From: Marinobacter manganoxydans MnI7-9
Lineage (GTDB): Bacteria; Pseudomonadota; Gammaproteobacteria; Pseudomonadales; Oleiphilaceae
Assembly: GCF_000235625.1 (NCBI RefSeq)
Contig: NZ_AGTR01000053.1
Coordinates: 62,001-126,000, forward strand
Length of the DNA: 64,000 nucleotides
Direction of reading: 5' to 3'
Shown here: piece after piece, positions 33,965 through 42,128 of the stretch
Numbering within the stretch: position 1 is the stretch's first letter
How the letters are laid out: every line of letters starts with the position of its first letter
Position numbers and translations under genes: made by a program
Notes under the pieces: generated by a model
What the model was told of the DNA's origin: nothing
Databases searched by the model: none
Seen by the model: only the letters and a program-made list of their open reading frames with translations

Positions 33965-34393
33965 ATGATCAATTCACGGGACCAGAAACTGCTAATGCTG
34001 CTGCGGCAGAATGCCCGGACCAGTGTCACCGAGCTCGCCAAAGCCATGCATGTGTCACGGTCGACGGTGCAGAACCGTATCGCGCGGCTGGAGGCCAGCG
34101 GTGTCATCCGTGGTTACTCGGTTCAGTTGGGGGGTGAGTTTTCGGCGAGCCAGGTGGAGGCTCACGTATCGATCAAGGTGTTCCAGAAGCTCACCGGCAG
34201 AACCAATGCTGCCCTGGAGCAAATCAGCCAGGTATCGCAGCTGTTTTCCGTCAGTGGGGAGTACGACCTAATTGCCATTGTTCAAGCTCAGTCCCTGGAG
34301 GAACTGAGCGCCGTACTGGATGACATTGGCAACCTTGAGGGAGTTGAGAGGACCAACTCTGCCGTTGTCCTCGAAACCCGGTTTCGGCGTTAA
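33965..34393 (+). CDS. Lrp/AsnC family transcriptional regulator
   Basis: A 142-residue regulator with an N-terminal winged helix (residues 1-60: INSRDQKLLMLLRQNARTS, AKAMHVSRSTVQNRIARLE) and a C-terminal RAM effector-binding domain (VEAHVSIKVFQKL, FSVSGEYDLIAIVQAQ). It is divergent from astA, so regulation of arginine catabolism is likely. The ligand is probably an amino acid. The intergenic region contains short A/T-rich stretches but no dyad that I can call with confidence. Confidence 0.9.
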   Translation: MINSRDQKLLMLLRQNARTSVTELAKAMHVSRSTVQNRIARLEASGVIRGYSVQLGGEFSASQVEAHVSIKVFQKLTGRTNAALEQISQVSQLFSVSGEYDLIAIVQAQSLEELSAVLDDIGNLEGVERTNSAVVLETRFRR

Positions 34394-34408
34394 AACGGTT
34401 TTCCCGGG

Positions 34409-34516
34409 TCAGGTGCCCAGCATGCCCGCATAGGCGCTGTAGAAAAAGGCACCGGAACCCAGAAGAATGATGCCCCAGGCCGGAAAGATTAAAAACGAAC
34501 GTTTTGGTTTGCTCAT
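34409..34516 (-). CDS. Possible 35-residue single-pass membrane protein
   Basis: A short ORF that reads MSKPKRSFLIFPAWG and continues as IILLGSGAFFYSAYAGM to LGT. A basic N-terminus followed by ~20 hydrophobic residues fits an inner-membrane anchor with N-in orientation. Support is the plausible topology and the position in an otherwise empty gap; the ribosome-binding site (TTGGATG at ~9 bases) is weak. No function is proposed. Confidence 0.5.
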   Translation of the reverse strand: MSKPKRSFLIFPAWGIILLGSGAFFYSAYAGMLGT

Positions 34517-34652
34517 GGCTACATCCAATTTGCTCGAAAAGGAGGGTGTACACCCTTCACACTAGCTCAAACTTGACAAATGTTACGAAAAATTTTGAGT
34601 AACAGTTCTCGGGCGAGGATTAATTTGCCAATGGCGCGGGCACTAATTGCTA

Positions 34653-34680
34653 TTGAGCGGGTCTGAAATGACGCTAGTAT
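34653..34680 (+). promoter_or_regulatory. Putative sigma-70-type promoter of the acyl-CoA synthetase gene
   Basis: TTGAGC at 34653-34658 and TAGTAT at 34675-34680 are separated by 16 bases, a weak match to -35/-10 elements. They lie 55 bases before the start codon at 34735, which has AAAAAGGAGCC ahead of it. Confidence 0.35.
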
Positions 34681-34734
34681 GAATCGCAATGGCATGACCT
34701 AAACACGAAGGACAATAACAAAAAGGAGCCGTTT

Positions 34735-36417
34735 ATGGCGGTAGACCCCCGGAAGCAGACCTCACTCCATTGCCTGTATTACTGGGCAGAGGAAACCCCC
34801 GACAACGTTTACCTTACTCAGCCTTACCCGGATGGCCGGGTGGAAGATATTACCTGGAGAGAAGCAGCCGATCAGGTATCCCGCATGGCGGCTTACCTGG
34901 ACAGCCTGAAGCTTCCGGAACCCAGCAATATCAGTATCCTCGGCAAAAACAGCGCGCACTGGATCCTGGCCGATCTGGCGATCTGGGCGGCAGGCCATGT
35001 TTCGGTGCCACTTTATCCCACGCTCAACGGAGATACTGCTGCCTACGTTCTCGAGCACAGTGAGGCAAAGCTCCTGTTCCTCGGAAAACTGGACGGGACC
35101 GCGGACGGCTGGAACGACATCAAGAACCACATTCCGGCAGACTTGCCGCTCATTTCCCTGCCCCTGTCGCCACGGGACGATACGCCCAAGTGGTCGGAGA
35201 TTGTGGCCGAACAGTCGCCTGCGCAGCCCAAGTTGCCGGATCCGGACAACTTGGCCACGATTGTCTATACCTCCGGCAGCACCGGTCGCCCCAAGGGCGT
35301 CATGCACAGCTTCCGGACCATGATTTCAGTAGCTGATGGCCTGCAGCAGCTGTTCCCGGTTTCCTCTGACGAGCGCATGCTTTCTTACCTGCCCCTGGCT
35401 CACGTGGCTGAGCGGGCAGCCGTCGAAACGCAGTCCCTCTACTATGGCTTTCATCTCTATTTTGCGAATTCCCTGGATACTTTCCAGGAGGACCTGCAGC
35501 GGGCAAGGCCGACGCTGTTTTTCTCGGTCCCGCGCCTGTGGATGAAGTTCTATCTTGGTGTAAACGCCAAACTGCCGCCAAAAAAGCAGAAGCTGCTCTT
35601 CAGTCTCCCCATTATCAGCGGCCTGGTGAAGAAGAAGGTCTTGAAACAGCTGGGGCTGGATTATTGTCGGGCAGCCCTGACCGGCGCAGCGCCGCTGTCA
35701 GCGGACATCGTTAACTGGTACCGCAACCTTGGGCTCGAGCTGCTGGAAGTGTACGGGATGTCGGAAAACTTCGGCTATTCTCACGCCAACCGACCAGGCC
35801 AGGCTCGCGCCGGTTCGGTAGGTATGGCGAATCCAGGGGTTGAGCACCGCATCGGAGAGGGCGGAGAAGTCCAGGTGAAAAGCCCGGGCCAGATGCTGGG
35901 TTACTACAAGAATGAGGAGAAAACCAAGGAAGACCTCACCGAGGATGGCTTCCTGAAAACCGGAGATATGGGCGAGATCGATCGGGACGGCACCCTCCGT
36001 ATCACAGGCCGGGTAAAGGATCTGTTCAAAACCTCCAAAGGCAAATACGTGGTGCCGGTGCCCATCGAAAACCGGTTTAATCATCCAAAGGCCGAAGTGG
36101 TCTGTGTGGCCGGTGCCAACCAGCCGCAGCCTTGCCTGATGGTCCTGCTGTCGGAAGAGGCCAGGGATGAACTGGAGACCGGAATGGATCGCGGTGAGCT
36201 CGAGCAGGAACTTGCGGCCGAACTGGAGGCGGTGAACGCGGAGTGCGAGTCCCACGAGAAGGTAGCTTTTGTCGTGGTGGTTCGGGAGCCCTGGACTATG
36301 GAAAACGGCATGCTGACGCCGACCATGAAGATCAAGCGGAATGTGATAGAAGATTTCTACAACCAGAAGATGGACGACTGGTTCAGCCAGAAGAAAAAAG
36401 TCGTTTGGGAATTCTGA
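34735..36417 (+). CDS. AMP-dependent long-chain acyl-CoA synthetase
   Basis: A 560-residue ANL-superfamily enzyme that would activate fatty acids with ATP and CoA. The AMP-binding signature IVYTSGSTGRPKGVMHSF lies near 179-196, then LPLAHVAERAAVETQ, the LEVYGMSENFGYS block and the C-terminal FLKTGDMGEIDRDGTLRITG with GRVKDLFKTSKGKYVVP. Together these fit the long-chain FadD/bubblegum-type branch. AAAAAGGAGCC before the ATG is a strong ribosome-binding site. A hairpin terminator follows at 36429-36465. No neighbouring fatty-acid genes help to refine the substrate. Confidence 0.9.
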   Translation: MAVDPRKQTSLHCLYYWAEETPDNVYLTQPYPDGRVEDITWREAADQVSRMAAYLDSLKLPEPSNISILGKNSAHWILADLAIWAAGHVSVPLYPTLNGDTAAYVLEHSEAKLLFLGKLDGTADGWNDIKNHIPADLPLISLPLSPRDDTPKWSEIVAEQSPAQPKLPDPDNLATIVYTSGSTGRPKGVMHSFRTMISVADGLQQLFPVSSDERMLSYLPLAHVAERAAVETQSLYYGFHLYFANSLDTFQEDLQRARPTLFFSVPRLWMKFYLGVNAKLPPKKQKLLFSLPIISGLVKKKVLKQLGLDYCRAALTGAAPLSADIVNWYRNLGLELLEVYGMSENFGYSHANRPGQARAGSVGMANPGVEHRIGEGGEVQVKSPGQMLGYYKNEEKTKEDLTEDGFLKTGDMGEIDRDGTLRITGRVKDLFKTSKGKYVVPVPIENRFNHPKAEVVCVAGANQPQPCLMVLLSEEARDELETGMDRGELEQELAAELEAVNAECESHEKVAFVVVVREPWTMENGMLTPTMKIKRNVIEDFYNQKMDDWFSQKKKVVWEF

Positions 36418-36428
36418 TCCGCTAACGT

Positions 36429-36465
36429 AAAACGCCGTTGGTTCCCTGGGAGCCAACGGCGTTTT
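36429..36465 (+). terminator. Rho-independent terminator after the acyl-CoA synthetase gene
   Basis: Perfect 13-base arms (36429-36441 and 36453-36465; AAAACGCCGTTGG and its complement) enclose an 11-base loop and end in TTTT. It sits 12 bases after the stop codon. Because the arms start with AAAA it could also serve the minus-strand small gene at 36535-36729. Confidence 0.88.
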
Positions 36466-36534
36466 CAAATCCTTATGTTCTTTCTGTTCTCAGCCTGAGC
36501 GATCTCCCCGCTCATGCCAGATTCGGCTGCCGTT

Positions 36535-36729
36535 TTAGTGGCCGCCCTGCATCTGGCTCATGTCCGGAGCAACGTTTGCTGCTTTCCGGTTGAAGCTCCG
36601 CATCTTGCGACTGAAAAACTGTACCGCCTGCTTTGCCGCAGCACGGGTATACTGGCGCCTGACCTCAGCACTGTTGTGGAGGATACTGGACGGCAGCGGG
36701 TTTACGGTTGCGATATGGTTCTGAGTCAT
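36535..36729 (-). CDS. Small 64-residue protein with a strong ribosome-binding site
   Basis: I do not recognise the family. The start at 36729 is supported by AAAGGAGGAAGG placed 6 bases before the ATG, one of the best ribosome-binding sites in the window. The protein is basic in the middle (RRQYTRAAAKQAVQFFSRKMR) with an N-terminus TQNHIATVNPLPSS and a polar tail APDMSQMQGGH, and has no membrane segment. The arginine-rich helix could bind nucleic acid or membranes. It is divergent from the LysR gene at 36878 and may share a regulatory region with it. Confidence 0.65.
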   Translation of the reverse strand: MTQNHIATVNPLPSSILHNSAEVRRQYTRAAAKQAVQFFSRKMRSFNRKAANVAPDMSQMQGGH

Positions 36730-36877
36730 AGCGCCTTCCTCCTTTTTAATGAGTGTATTGATTTTGGTAGGTAGGTTAGTTAGGGATCTACCTTTAATTT
36801 AAAAGCGATTCTAAGGGTTCTTATTTGCAGTTTGAATACGTTAAAATCCGTACTCACGTTGCAAATATGCAGTAACT

Positions 36878-37777
36878 ATGGATTGGGATTATCTTCGATA
36901 TATACGGGCGCTGGCAATAGGCGGAACGCTAGCCAAGGCCGGCGAATTACTGGGTGTGCACCAAACCACAGTTTTACGGCGACTCGACCAGATGGAAGAG
37001 TCGATGGGTGTACAGTTTTTTGAACGCAGCCGGGATGGACTACAGCTCACCCCCGTGGGGGAGACCGCGTTCCGGGAGGCGGATCGGCTGGCCATCGAGA
37101 TGGAAAATCTCGAGCGCAAACTGGTCGGGCAGGATTCGGCGCCGGTGGGTAAAGTCAGGCTGGCGGCTGAAGACGCAATGATGAGCGCGCTGCTTAGCCC
37201 GATCCTGGCCGAGCTGGTTCGGGAGTTCCCGGATATCGAGCTGGAGACGCTTACTGATAACGATGTGGCGAACCTCAGCCATCGGGAAGCGGATCTCACC
37301 TTGCGGCCCGAGAACAAGCCGCAGGCAACTCTGGAAGGCGAGCGAATCGCCTCCATCGAATCCGCCGTTTACGGGTCGGCCCGCTATTGCCGGCGGCATC
37401 GTGACATGGACGTGGAAAACCGTCCGGAAGGTTGCCTCTGGATCATACCGGATGAAACCTTCAGCCATCTGGCGACGGGCCGGTGGTACAGAAAACAGTT
37501 GAAGAACGTTACCTCTTTCATTCGCTGCAACAGCCTGCAATCCATGCACGCGCTGGCGAAAGCCGGTGCCGGCCTGGCGGTTTTGCCCTGCTACCTGGGG
37601 GAGAGCACTCGTGAACTCCGCCGCCTGTCGGACCCGCTGGAGGGTGAGAGCGTGGATCTCTGGCTGCACGTCAACCAGGATACCCAGCAAATGGCCCGGG
37701 TCCGTATCGTTATGGAGTATCTGGTGGAGCGCCTGCAGTCACTGGAGTCCCAGATGGAGATTTCTTCCGCTTTCTGA
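36878..37777 (+). CDS. LysR family transcriptional regulator
   Basis: A 299-residue LysR-type regulator. The DNA-binding domain is at 1-60 (LRYIRALAIGGTLAKAGELL, GVHQTTVLRRLDQMEE). The effector domain starts near GKVRLAAEDAMMSALLSP and includes TLRPENKPQATLEGER and FIRCNSLQSMHALAKAGAGLAVLP, which resembles the group whose targets often lie elsewhere. The VHQTTVLRRL recognition helix is unusual for the family, being closer to GcvA-unlike Marinobacter/Pseudomonas regulators. The nearest divergent gene is the small 64-residue protein. Confidence 0.88.
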   Translation: MDWDYLRYIRALAIGGTLAKAGELLGVHQTTVLRRLDQMEESMGVQFFERSRDGLQLTPVGETAFREADRLAIEMENLERKLVGQDSAPVGKVRLAAEDAMMSALLSPILAELVREFPDIELETLTDNDVANLSHREADLTLRPENKPQATLEGERIASIESAVYGSARYCRRHRDMDVENRPEGCLWIIPDETFSHLATGRWYRKQLKNVTSFIRCNSLQSMHALAKAGAGLAVLPCYLGESTRELRRLSDPLEGESVDLWLHVNQDTQQMARVRIVMEYLVERLQSLESQMEISSAF

Positions 37778-37783
37778 CGAGCG

Positions 37784-38491
37784 TCAGCCGCAGAACGGCC
37801 AGAACTGGTACCAGCGCCAGCACTGGAATTCCTGCTCGCAGGTTTTCAGCTGATTGTCGTATCGGAAAGCCCGGGTCTGTACCCGGGCGGCCAGATCCAT
37901 CACGTCCGGTTTCTCTTCGAAGCTTCTGCGGGCATATCCGCCCCGGCCTTCGTGGTAGGCAAGGTACAGCTTTCTGGGGGCCGAGAAGGGAATGCCAAGC
38001 TGCCGGTGGCTTAGCTGGTTGTACCAGCCCACGAAATCCAGCGCGTGTTCCATGTCGGTGCGAACGGTGAACCAGCCTTCGCCATTGGCCTGCAGGTATT
38101 CCCGCCACGCCGGGTCGAGGGCCTGGGCATAACCGTATGCGGTTGTGGGCCTGGTCCAGGGAATAAAGCCCCAGAGCAGTGTGCGTGGTGGACGCGCATG
38201 GCTGCGGAATGACGACTCGTAATAGACAAACGCTAACTGGGTGGCGATGGGTGTGCCCCAGCGTTGCCTGGAGTCGTTGGCGTAGTCATACCACACCGGG
38301 TGTTCCCGGAAGATTTCACAGATGTTCTCCGGGTTTGCCGGAGGATCCGGTGCCAACAGGCTGAAGCGGAGCGTTGCCCAGAGACCCATCAGCAGCCCCA
38401 GCATTGGAAGCCCATACCATCTTGCCCGGCTTTTCCAGGTTTCCAGAGCCAGTTGCCGACTTTTGGTCTTGCGGGTACGTTTCTTTCGCAT
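37784..38491 (-). CDS. Membrane-anchored transglycosylase-like SLT protein
   Basis: A ~235-residue protein (start chosen at 38491, the MRKKRTRKTK methionine). A basic N-terminus is followed by one membrane helix (WYGLPMLGLLMGLWATLRF), then a periplasmic domain with QLAFVYYESSFRSHARPP, in which the Glu of YESSF is the probable catalytic acid, then TAYGYAQALDPAWREYLQAN and ending in Cys/Trp-rich TCEQEFQCWRWYQFWPFCG. This fits a short SLT-type lytic transglycosylase family annotated in Pseudomonas and Marinobacter. A longer version starting at 38566 is possible but its first 25 residues do not look like signal sequence. Confidence 0.75.
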   Translation of the reverse strand: MRKKRTRKTKSRQLALETWKSRARWYGLPMLGLLMGLWATLRFSLLAPDPPANPENICEIFREHPVWYDYANDSRQRWGTPIATQLAFVYYESSFRSHARPPRTLLWGFIPWTRPTTAYGYAQALDPAWREYLQANGEGWFTVRTDMEHALDFVGWYNQLSHRQLGIPFSAPRKLYLAYHEGRGGYARRSFEEKPDVMDLAARVQTRAFRYDNQLKTCEQEFQCWRWYQFWPFCG

Positions 38492-38590
38492 TCCTACCAA
38501 ACCGTCATCTCCAGGGCCGCGGGATTGCTTGCTGCCTGCCTCGAACCCATGGCATAAGGGAATCAATGATTCACTCGGGATGATAGGTAA

Positions 38591-39421
38591 ATGACGCGAT
38601 TTCCCATAATTAAACCTCTTTTAATCACAGCACTTCTTATTACTGGTAATGCCCAGGCAGCGCCGGATGCCCGCCAGGTGCTGGAAGTATCGCCTGTTGA
38701 CGATATCGTGGCCCGTTACCCGGCCATGATGAGCCAGGGAATCCGGGAAGGACTCAAACAGAATGGTCAGCTTCCTCCAATGATGGCCAATACCATCGGG
38801 AACATCGTGAGCAGCGGTTTCAATTCCGTGGATATCGAGCAGCAGATCATTAAAGATCTGCAAGCCAAACTCACGGATTCGCAGCTCCAGGCAGTTCATG
38901 ACTGGTACGAAACCCCTGTGGCCAGAAAGATTTCTTCGGCCGAGATTGCAGCTTCGGAACCCTCGGCCTGGCCGAAAATCCAGTCCAGTGCCATGGAATT
39001 GAACAGCCGTTACAAGGGCACGCGCAAAGCGGAAATGTTCGATCGGTTTGATCGGGCTGCGCGGGCCACAGAAAGCGCGGTGGATACAACGATCGCAGTG
39101 CAGCTCGGCCTGGCAACGGCAATGGCGGCGTTCAGCAGTGATTCGGCCAATTACGAGCAGCTGCGCCAACGCATTGAAAGCCAGCGCAGCATGCTCAGGG
39201 GCGTGGTAGGTCAGCAGGTTTACGACAGCTATCTGTATACCTACCAGAACATTGGTGGCCAGGAGATGGATCTCTACCTGGAGTTCCTGGAGAGCTCTGC
39301 CGGCTCGGCTTTCTCGAAAGTTGTAACCAACAGCATCCAGCAGGCGATTACCGAGCCGGTGGAAAGCATAGGCAAGCAGATGTCGCGGTTCTTCAGTCCG
39401 GAATCACCAGGCGGTCAGTGA
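38591..39421 (+). CDS. DUF2059 domain exported protein
   Basis: A 276-residue periplasmic protein. The signal peptide covers residues 1-23 (PLLITALLITGNAQAAPD). The mature part contains two DUF2059-like helical repeats: the first at ~75-125 (IEQQIIKDLQAKLTDSQLQAVHDWYETPVA in pieces) and a second toward the C-terminus (YQNIGGQEMDLYLEFLESSAG). These helical repeats are typical of DUF2059 proteins of unknown function. It lies divergent from the SLT protein gene with ~100 bases between, and is followed by an M24 gene. Confidence 0.78.
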   Translation: MTRFPIIKPLLITALLITGNAQAAPDARQVLEVSPVDDIVARYPAMMSQGIREGLKQNGQLPPMMANTIGNIVSSGFNSVDIEQQIIKDLQAKLTDSQLQAVHDWYETPVARKISSAEIAASEPSAWPKIQSSAMELNSRYKGTRKAEMFDRFDRAARATESAVDTTIAVQLGLATAMAAFSSDSANYEQLRQRIESQRSMLRGVVGQQVYDSYLYTYQNIGGQEMDLYLEFLESSAGSAFSKVVTNSIQQAITEPVESIGKQMSRFFSPESPGGQ

Positions 39422-39538
39422 ATCCCCTCGGTTGCCGTTCTGAGTCAATGTGATGCTGGAATAATTTCTTGCTCGGGGTTTGTGCAAAGCCAGAATAGGG
39501 TCCAATCTCCCTAGTATATGCGAGTGAGGAGTGTCGTT

Positions 39539-40720
39539 ATGGATTTCAATGCCTATCAGAAAGCCTTGTCCTCACAACTGAGGGGGCTGGAGTGTCCGTT
39601 TCCGGAGCAGGAGTTCGACGAGCGACTTGCTCGTGTCCGGGATGGGATGGCCCGGGAGGATTTTGGCGCCCTGCTGTTGACCGATCCTTCGGATATTTTT
39701 TACCTGACCGGCTATAGCACTTTTGAAGTATCCGTTCACGTGGCCCTGGTGGTTACCCAGGAGGACCTGCTTTTGCAGGTGCCGTCTATCGAGATGGGGC
39801 CTGCGATGATGACAACCCGGGTCGCCCGGGTCAGCGGATACCGGTGGGAAGGCATCGGCGAGGTATTGGAACCACTGGTTCAGGCCCTGAACGACGGCGT
39901 GGAGACCGTGGGTATTGATGCCTGGCATGGCTCTCTGCGCCAGGGCGTGCTGGAAGGCCTGCAAGCTCGGATGCCCGGAGTAAGATTTCTGAATAACGGC
40001 GGTCTGTTGAAGCAGATCCGGATCGTCAAGTCCGATGCCGAAATCCGTTGCCTGCGTGAAAGCGCCCGGATAACAGCCGAAGGTTTCAGGGCGGCCGTGG
40101 CCGCGGTCCAGCCGGGCGTCACTGATAATGACATAGCCGCCGAAGGCGCGAGGGCGCTGCTGGCGGCCGGCAGTGAATTCATGAGCATGCAGCCAATTGT
40201 TGTTACCGGCCGTCGCAGCAGCGTGATCCACTGCAATCACAAACGTACGGTGGTGCAGAAAGGCGACCCTGTTTTTCTGGAATTCGGCTCGGCCTGGAAC
40301 CGCTACACCGCACCCATGATGCAGACCGTGGTTGCTGGTGGCGACCCATCGACTGAAATGCGTCGGGTCCATGACGGCTGCCGTCGGATTGTGGACACCC
40401 TGCTGACGTCGATCTGCCCGGGAGTTACTTTCGACCAGGCTGCCCAGAACGCTGAGAAGGCGCTCCAGCCATTGGCCGGAAAGGTATTTTTCTCCGGGGT
40501 ATTTGGCTACACGGTGGGCGCCCAGTTCCCGCCATCCTGGGTTGAGGGCTCGGGGTTCATCGCCAGGGGTGGCAATGTGGAATTTCGACCGGGCATGGTT
40601 TTCCACCTGCCCATCTGTTTGCGTATTCCCGGGCAATGGGGCATTGGGTGTAGCGAAACGATTCTGGTCACCGACGCTGGCGCCGAACCGATAACCGATA
40701 ATCCCTGGACGCTCGGTTAG
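39539..40720 (+). CDS. M24 family peptidase-like protein (DoeA/ectoine hydrolase-like)
   Basis: A 393-residue pita-bread-fold protein. The start at 39539 follows GAGGAGTGTCG. The N-terminal creatinase domain (DPSDIFYLTGYSTFEV) and C-terminal domain with EFGSAWNRYTAPMMQTV and GYTVGAQFPPSW match the ectoine hydrolase DoeA group. The usual D-D metal ligands of M24 aminopeptidases are not present (EF...APM replaces DxG...SD), so it may not bind two metals and is probably a hydrolase of small amides rather than an aminopeptidase. No ectoine-degradation genes (doeBCD) are adjacent, so the substrate is unsettled. Its end overlaps the VanZ gene end by four bases. Confidence 0.78.
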   Translation: MDFNAYQKALSSQLRGLECPFPEQEFDERLARVRDGMAREDFGALLLTDPSDIFYLTGYSTFEVSVHVALVVTQEDLLLQVPSIEMGPAMMTTRVARVSGYRWEGIGEVLEPLVQALNDGVETVGIDAWHGSLRQGVLEGLQARMPGVRFLNNGGLLKQIRIVKSDAEIRCLRESARITAEGFRAAVAAVQPGVTDNDIAAEGARALLAAGSEFMSMQPIVVTGRRSSVIHCNHKRTVVQKGDPVFLEFGSAWNRYTAPMMQTVVAGGDPSTEMRRVHDGCRRIVDTLLTSICPGVTFDQAAQNAEKALQPLAGKVFFSGVFGYTVGAQFPPSWVEGSGFIARGGNVEFRPGMVFHLPICLRIPGQWGIGCSETILVTDAGAEPITDNPWTLG

Positions 40721-41667
40721 TCCAGTCTCAGATCCAACAGACAAACAGTGCGTGGCTCGGGCAGGCGAACCGCAAAAAGCCCCATTCTTCTGACTTGGGA
40801 CATATCCATGGACCGGCCATCGGGAGCGTTTTCGATGTCGGCCAGTTTCAGGGTGAAGGTATTGGAACCAGGACCCAGTGTCAGGCGGGTGTTGTAGCGG
40901 TCGTTGTAGGCATGATCGCTGCGGTCATGGGCTACGTCATTGATTCGAAGCGTCAGCGTCAGGGGAGCGGTTGAGGGATTGAACAGGGTGATGCTCAGTG
41001 TTTCGTAATCATGCCAATCGGCCGGGAGATTGTTGAGTGAGACCCCCGAGTAGGTTTCAGTGCCCAGATCAAGTTTCAGGCTCTGCGCATTATTCAGCGA
41101 GTGGTCGGCAGAGACCGTGAGCCTGCCGGTCCAGAATGCGCCGGGATCCTGATGGGTGAAATCGTACAGCAGAGGAAGTTGTTGGTGTACCTGCCATTGC
41201 CGGGCAGCCACCATGCCGGTAGCTCCCAGCTCAAAACACAGTAGCAGCGCAACGGATGCGGCCACCAGGCCTTCGCCGAGAGAGTTTCGCCGCTCTGATG
41301 TAAGCAAGGGGCGCCATGCGATAACCAGCCAACTGCCAATCAGGTTGCGCAGGAGGTCCCGCCCATCCATGTCGCGATTGTGTCCGCCCTGGATCAACTC
41401 GATACCAATTCCGAGCACCAGCAAGACGACGGTAACCGCGAGCCAGAGACGCCAGCCACTTAGCCACTGCCAGGGTCTGACCGCCAGAGTGAGTAGTGCA
41501 AACAGAAGGATGTGGCCAAGGTTCCAGGCCGATTTGAGGAGTGGCCCCGAGGCCCAGTCAGGCCCGCCGACAAACAGGAAAGGCGCGATGAGCAGAGAAG
41601 CGGCACCGGCCAGCAGCGGTAGCCGCCGGCCGGTGGTTTGCAGTCCCGGTATGGAACCAGGAATCAT
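40717..41667 (-). CDS. VanZ family membrane protein with C-terminal beta domain
   Basis: A 316-residue protein. The N-terminal part has four to five helices (LPLLAGAASLLIAPFLFVGG, NLGHILLFALLTLA, LWLAVTVVLLVLGIGIELIQ), and the VanZ-type core ELIQGGHNRDMDGRDLLRNLIG. From ~165 a non-membrane beta domain follows (FWTGRLTVSADHSLNNAQSL, LTLTLRINDVAHDRSDH). The role of such fusions is unknown. Its ATG overlaps the parvulin stop by one base (TGATG), so the two are translationally coupled. Confidence 0.8.
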   Translation of the reverse strand: MIPGSIPGLQTTGRRLPLLAGAASLLIAPFLFVGGPDWASGPLLKSAWNLGHILLFALLTLAVRPWQWLSGWRLWLAVTVVLLVLGIGIELIQGGHNRDMDGRDLLRNLIGSWLVIAWRPLLTSERRNSLGEGLVAASVALLLCFELGATGMVAARQWQVHQQLPLLYDFTHQDPGAFWTGRLTVSADHSLNNAQSLKLDLGTETYSGVSLNNLPADWHDYETLSITLFNPSTAPLTLTLRINDVAHDRSDHAYNDRYNTRLTLGPGSNTFTLKLADIENAPDGRSMDMSQVRRMGLFAVRLPEPRTVCLLDLRLD

Positions 41668-41945
41668 CAGCTGCGGCTGGTCACTTCCAGCAGGTGATAA
41701 CCAAACTGGGTCTTGACCGGACCGATAACGGTGTTCAGTTCACCGTTGAAAACCGCCTTGTCGAACTCGGGAACCATCTGGCCCGGGCCAAAGGAGCCAA
41801 GATCTCCGCCGTTGCGACCGGAGGGGCAGGAGGAGTGCTGCTTTGCCACTTCGGCAAAGTCCTGTCCGCCTTCAATCGCCTTTTTCAGTTCTTCGCATTT
41901 CGCTTCGCTGTCTACCAGAATGTGACGCGCTGTAGCCTGTGCCAT
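41667..41945 (-). CDS. ppiC: Parvulin-type peptidyl-prolyl isomerase PpiC
   Basis: A 92-residue single-domain parvulin without a signal peptide, hence cytoplasmic. [19 protein letters not shown] opens the rotamase fold, and the family blocks [23 protein letters not shown] and [14 protein letters not shown] are both present (written here in pieces). It isomerises peptidyl-proline bonds. The start at 41945 (AQATARH) is preferred over the ORF start two codons earlier. It is the first gene of a pair with the VanZ protein and diverges from ybiT. Confidence 0.92.
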   Translation of the reverse strand: MAQATARHILVDSEAKCEELKKAIEGGQDFAEVAKQHSSCPSGRNGGDLGSFGPGQMVPEFDKAVFNGELNTVIGPVKTQFGYHLLEVTSRS

Positions 41946-42128
41946 GATCAATGTCCTTGTGTCGGATGAATGTATACATCAGAACCGGAATGCTGCCCGC
42001 AGAGCTCGTCAGAGGCAAGCCCTTTTTATCCGTGTTTCTGCGGCCTCACAGTCCACCGGGCAAACCTGTACAATGCCGGCTTTCTTTTCGCCGGCGCATG
42101 CCCGGCCCCACATCGACAGGTTTGTTTC

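Noticed and set aside
39572-40744. Minus-strand ORF (390 codons) opposite the M24 gene
   Set aside because: Shadow ORF; the plus strand encodes a recognisable DoeA-like protein.
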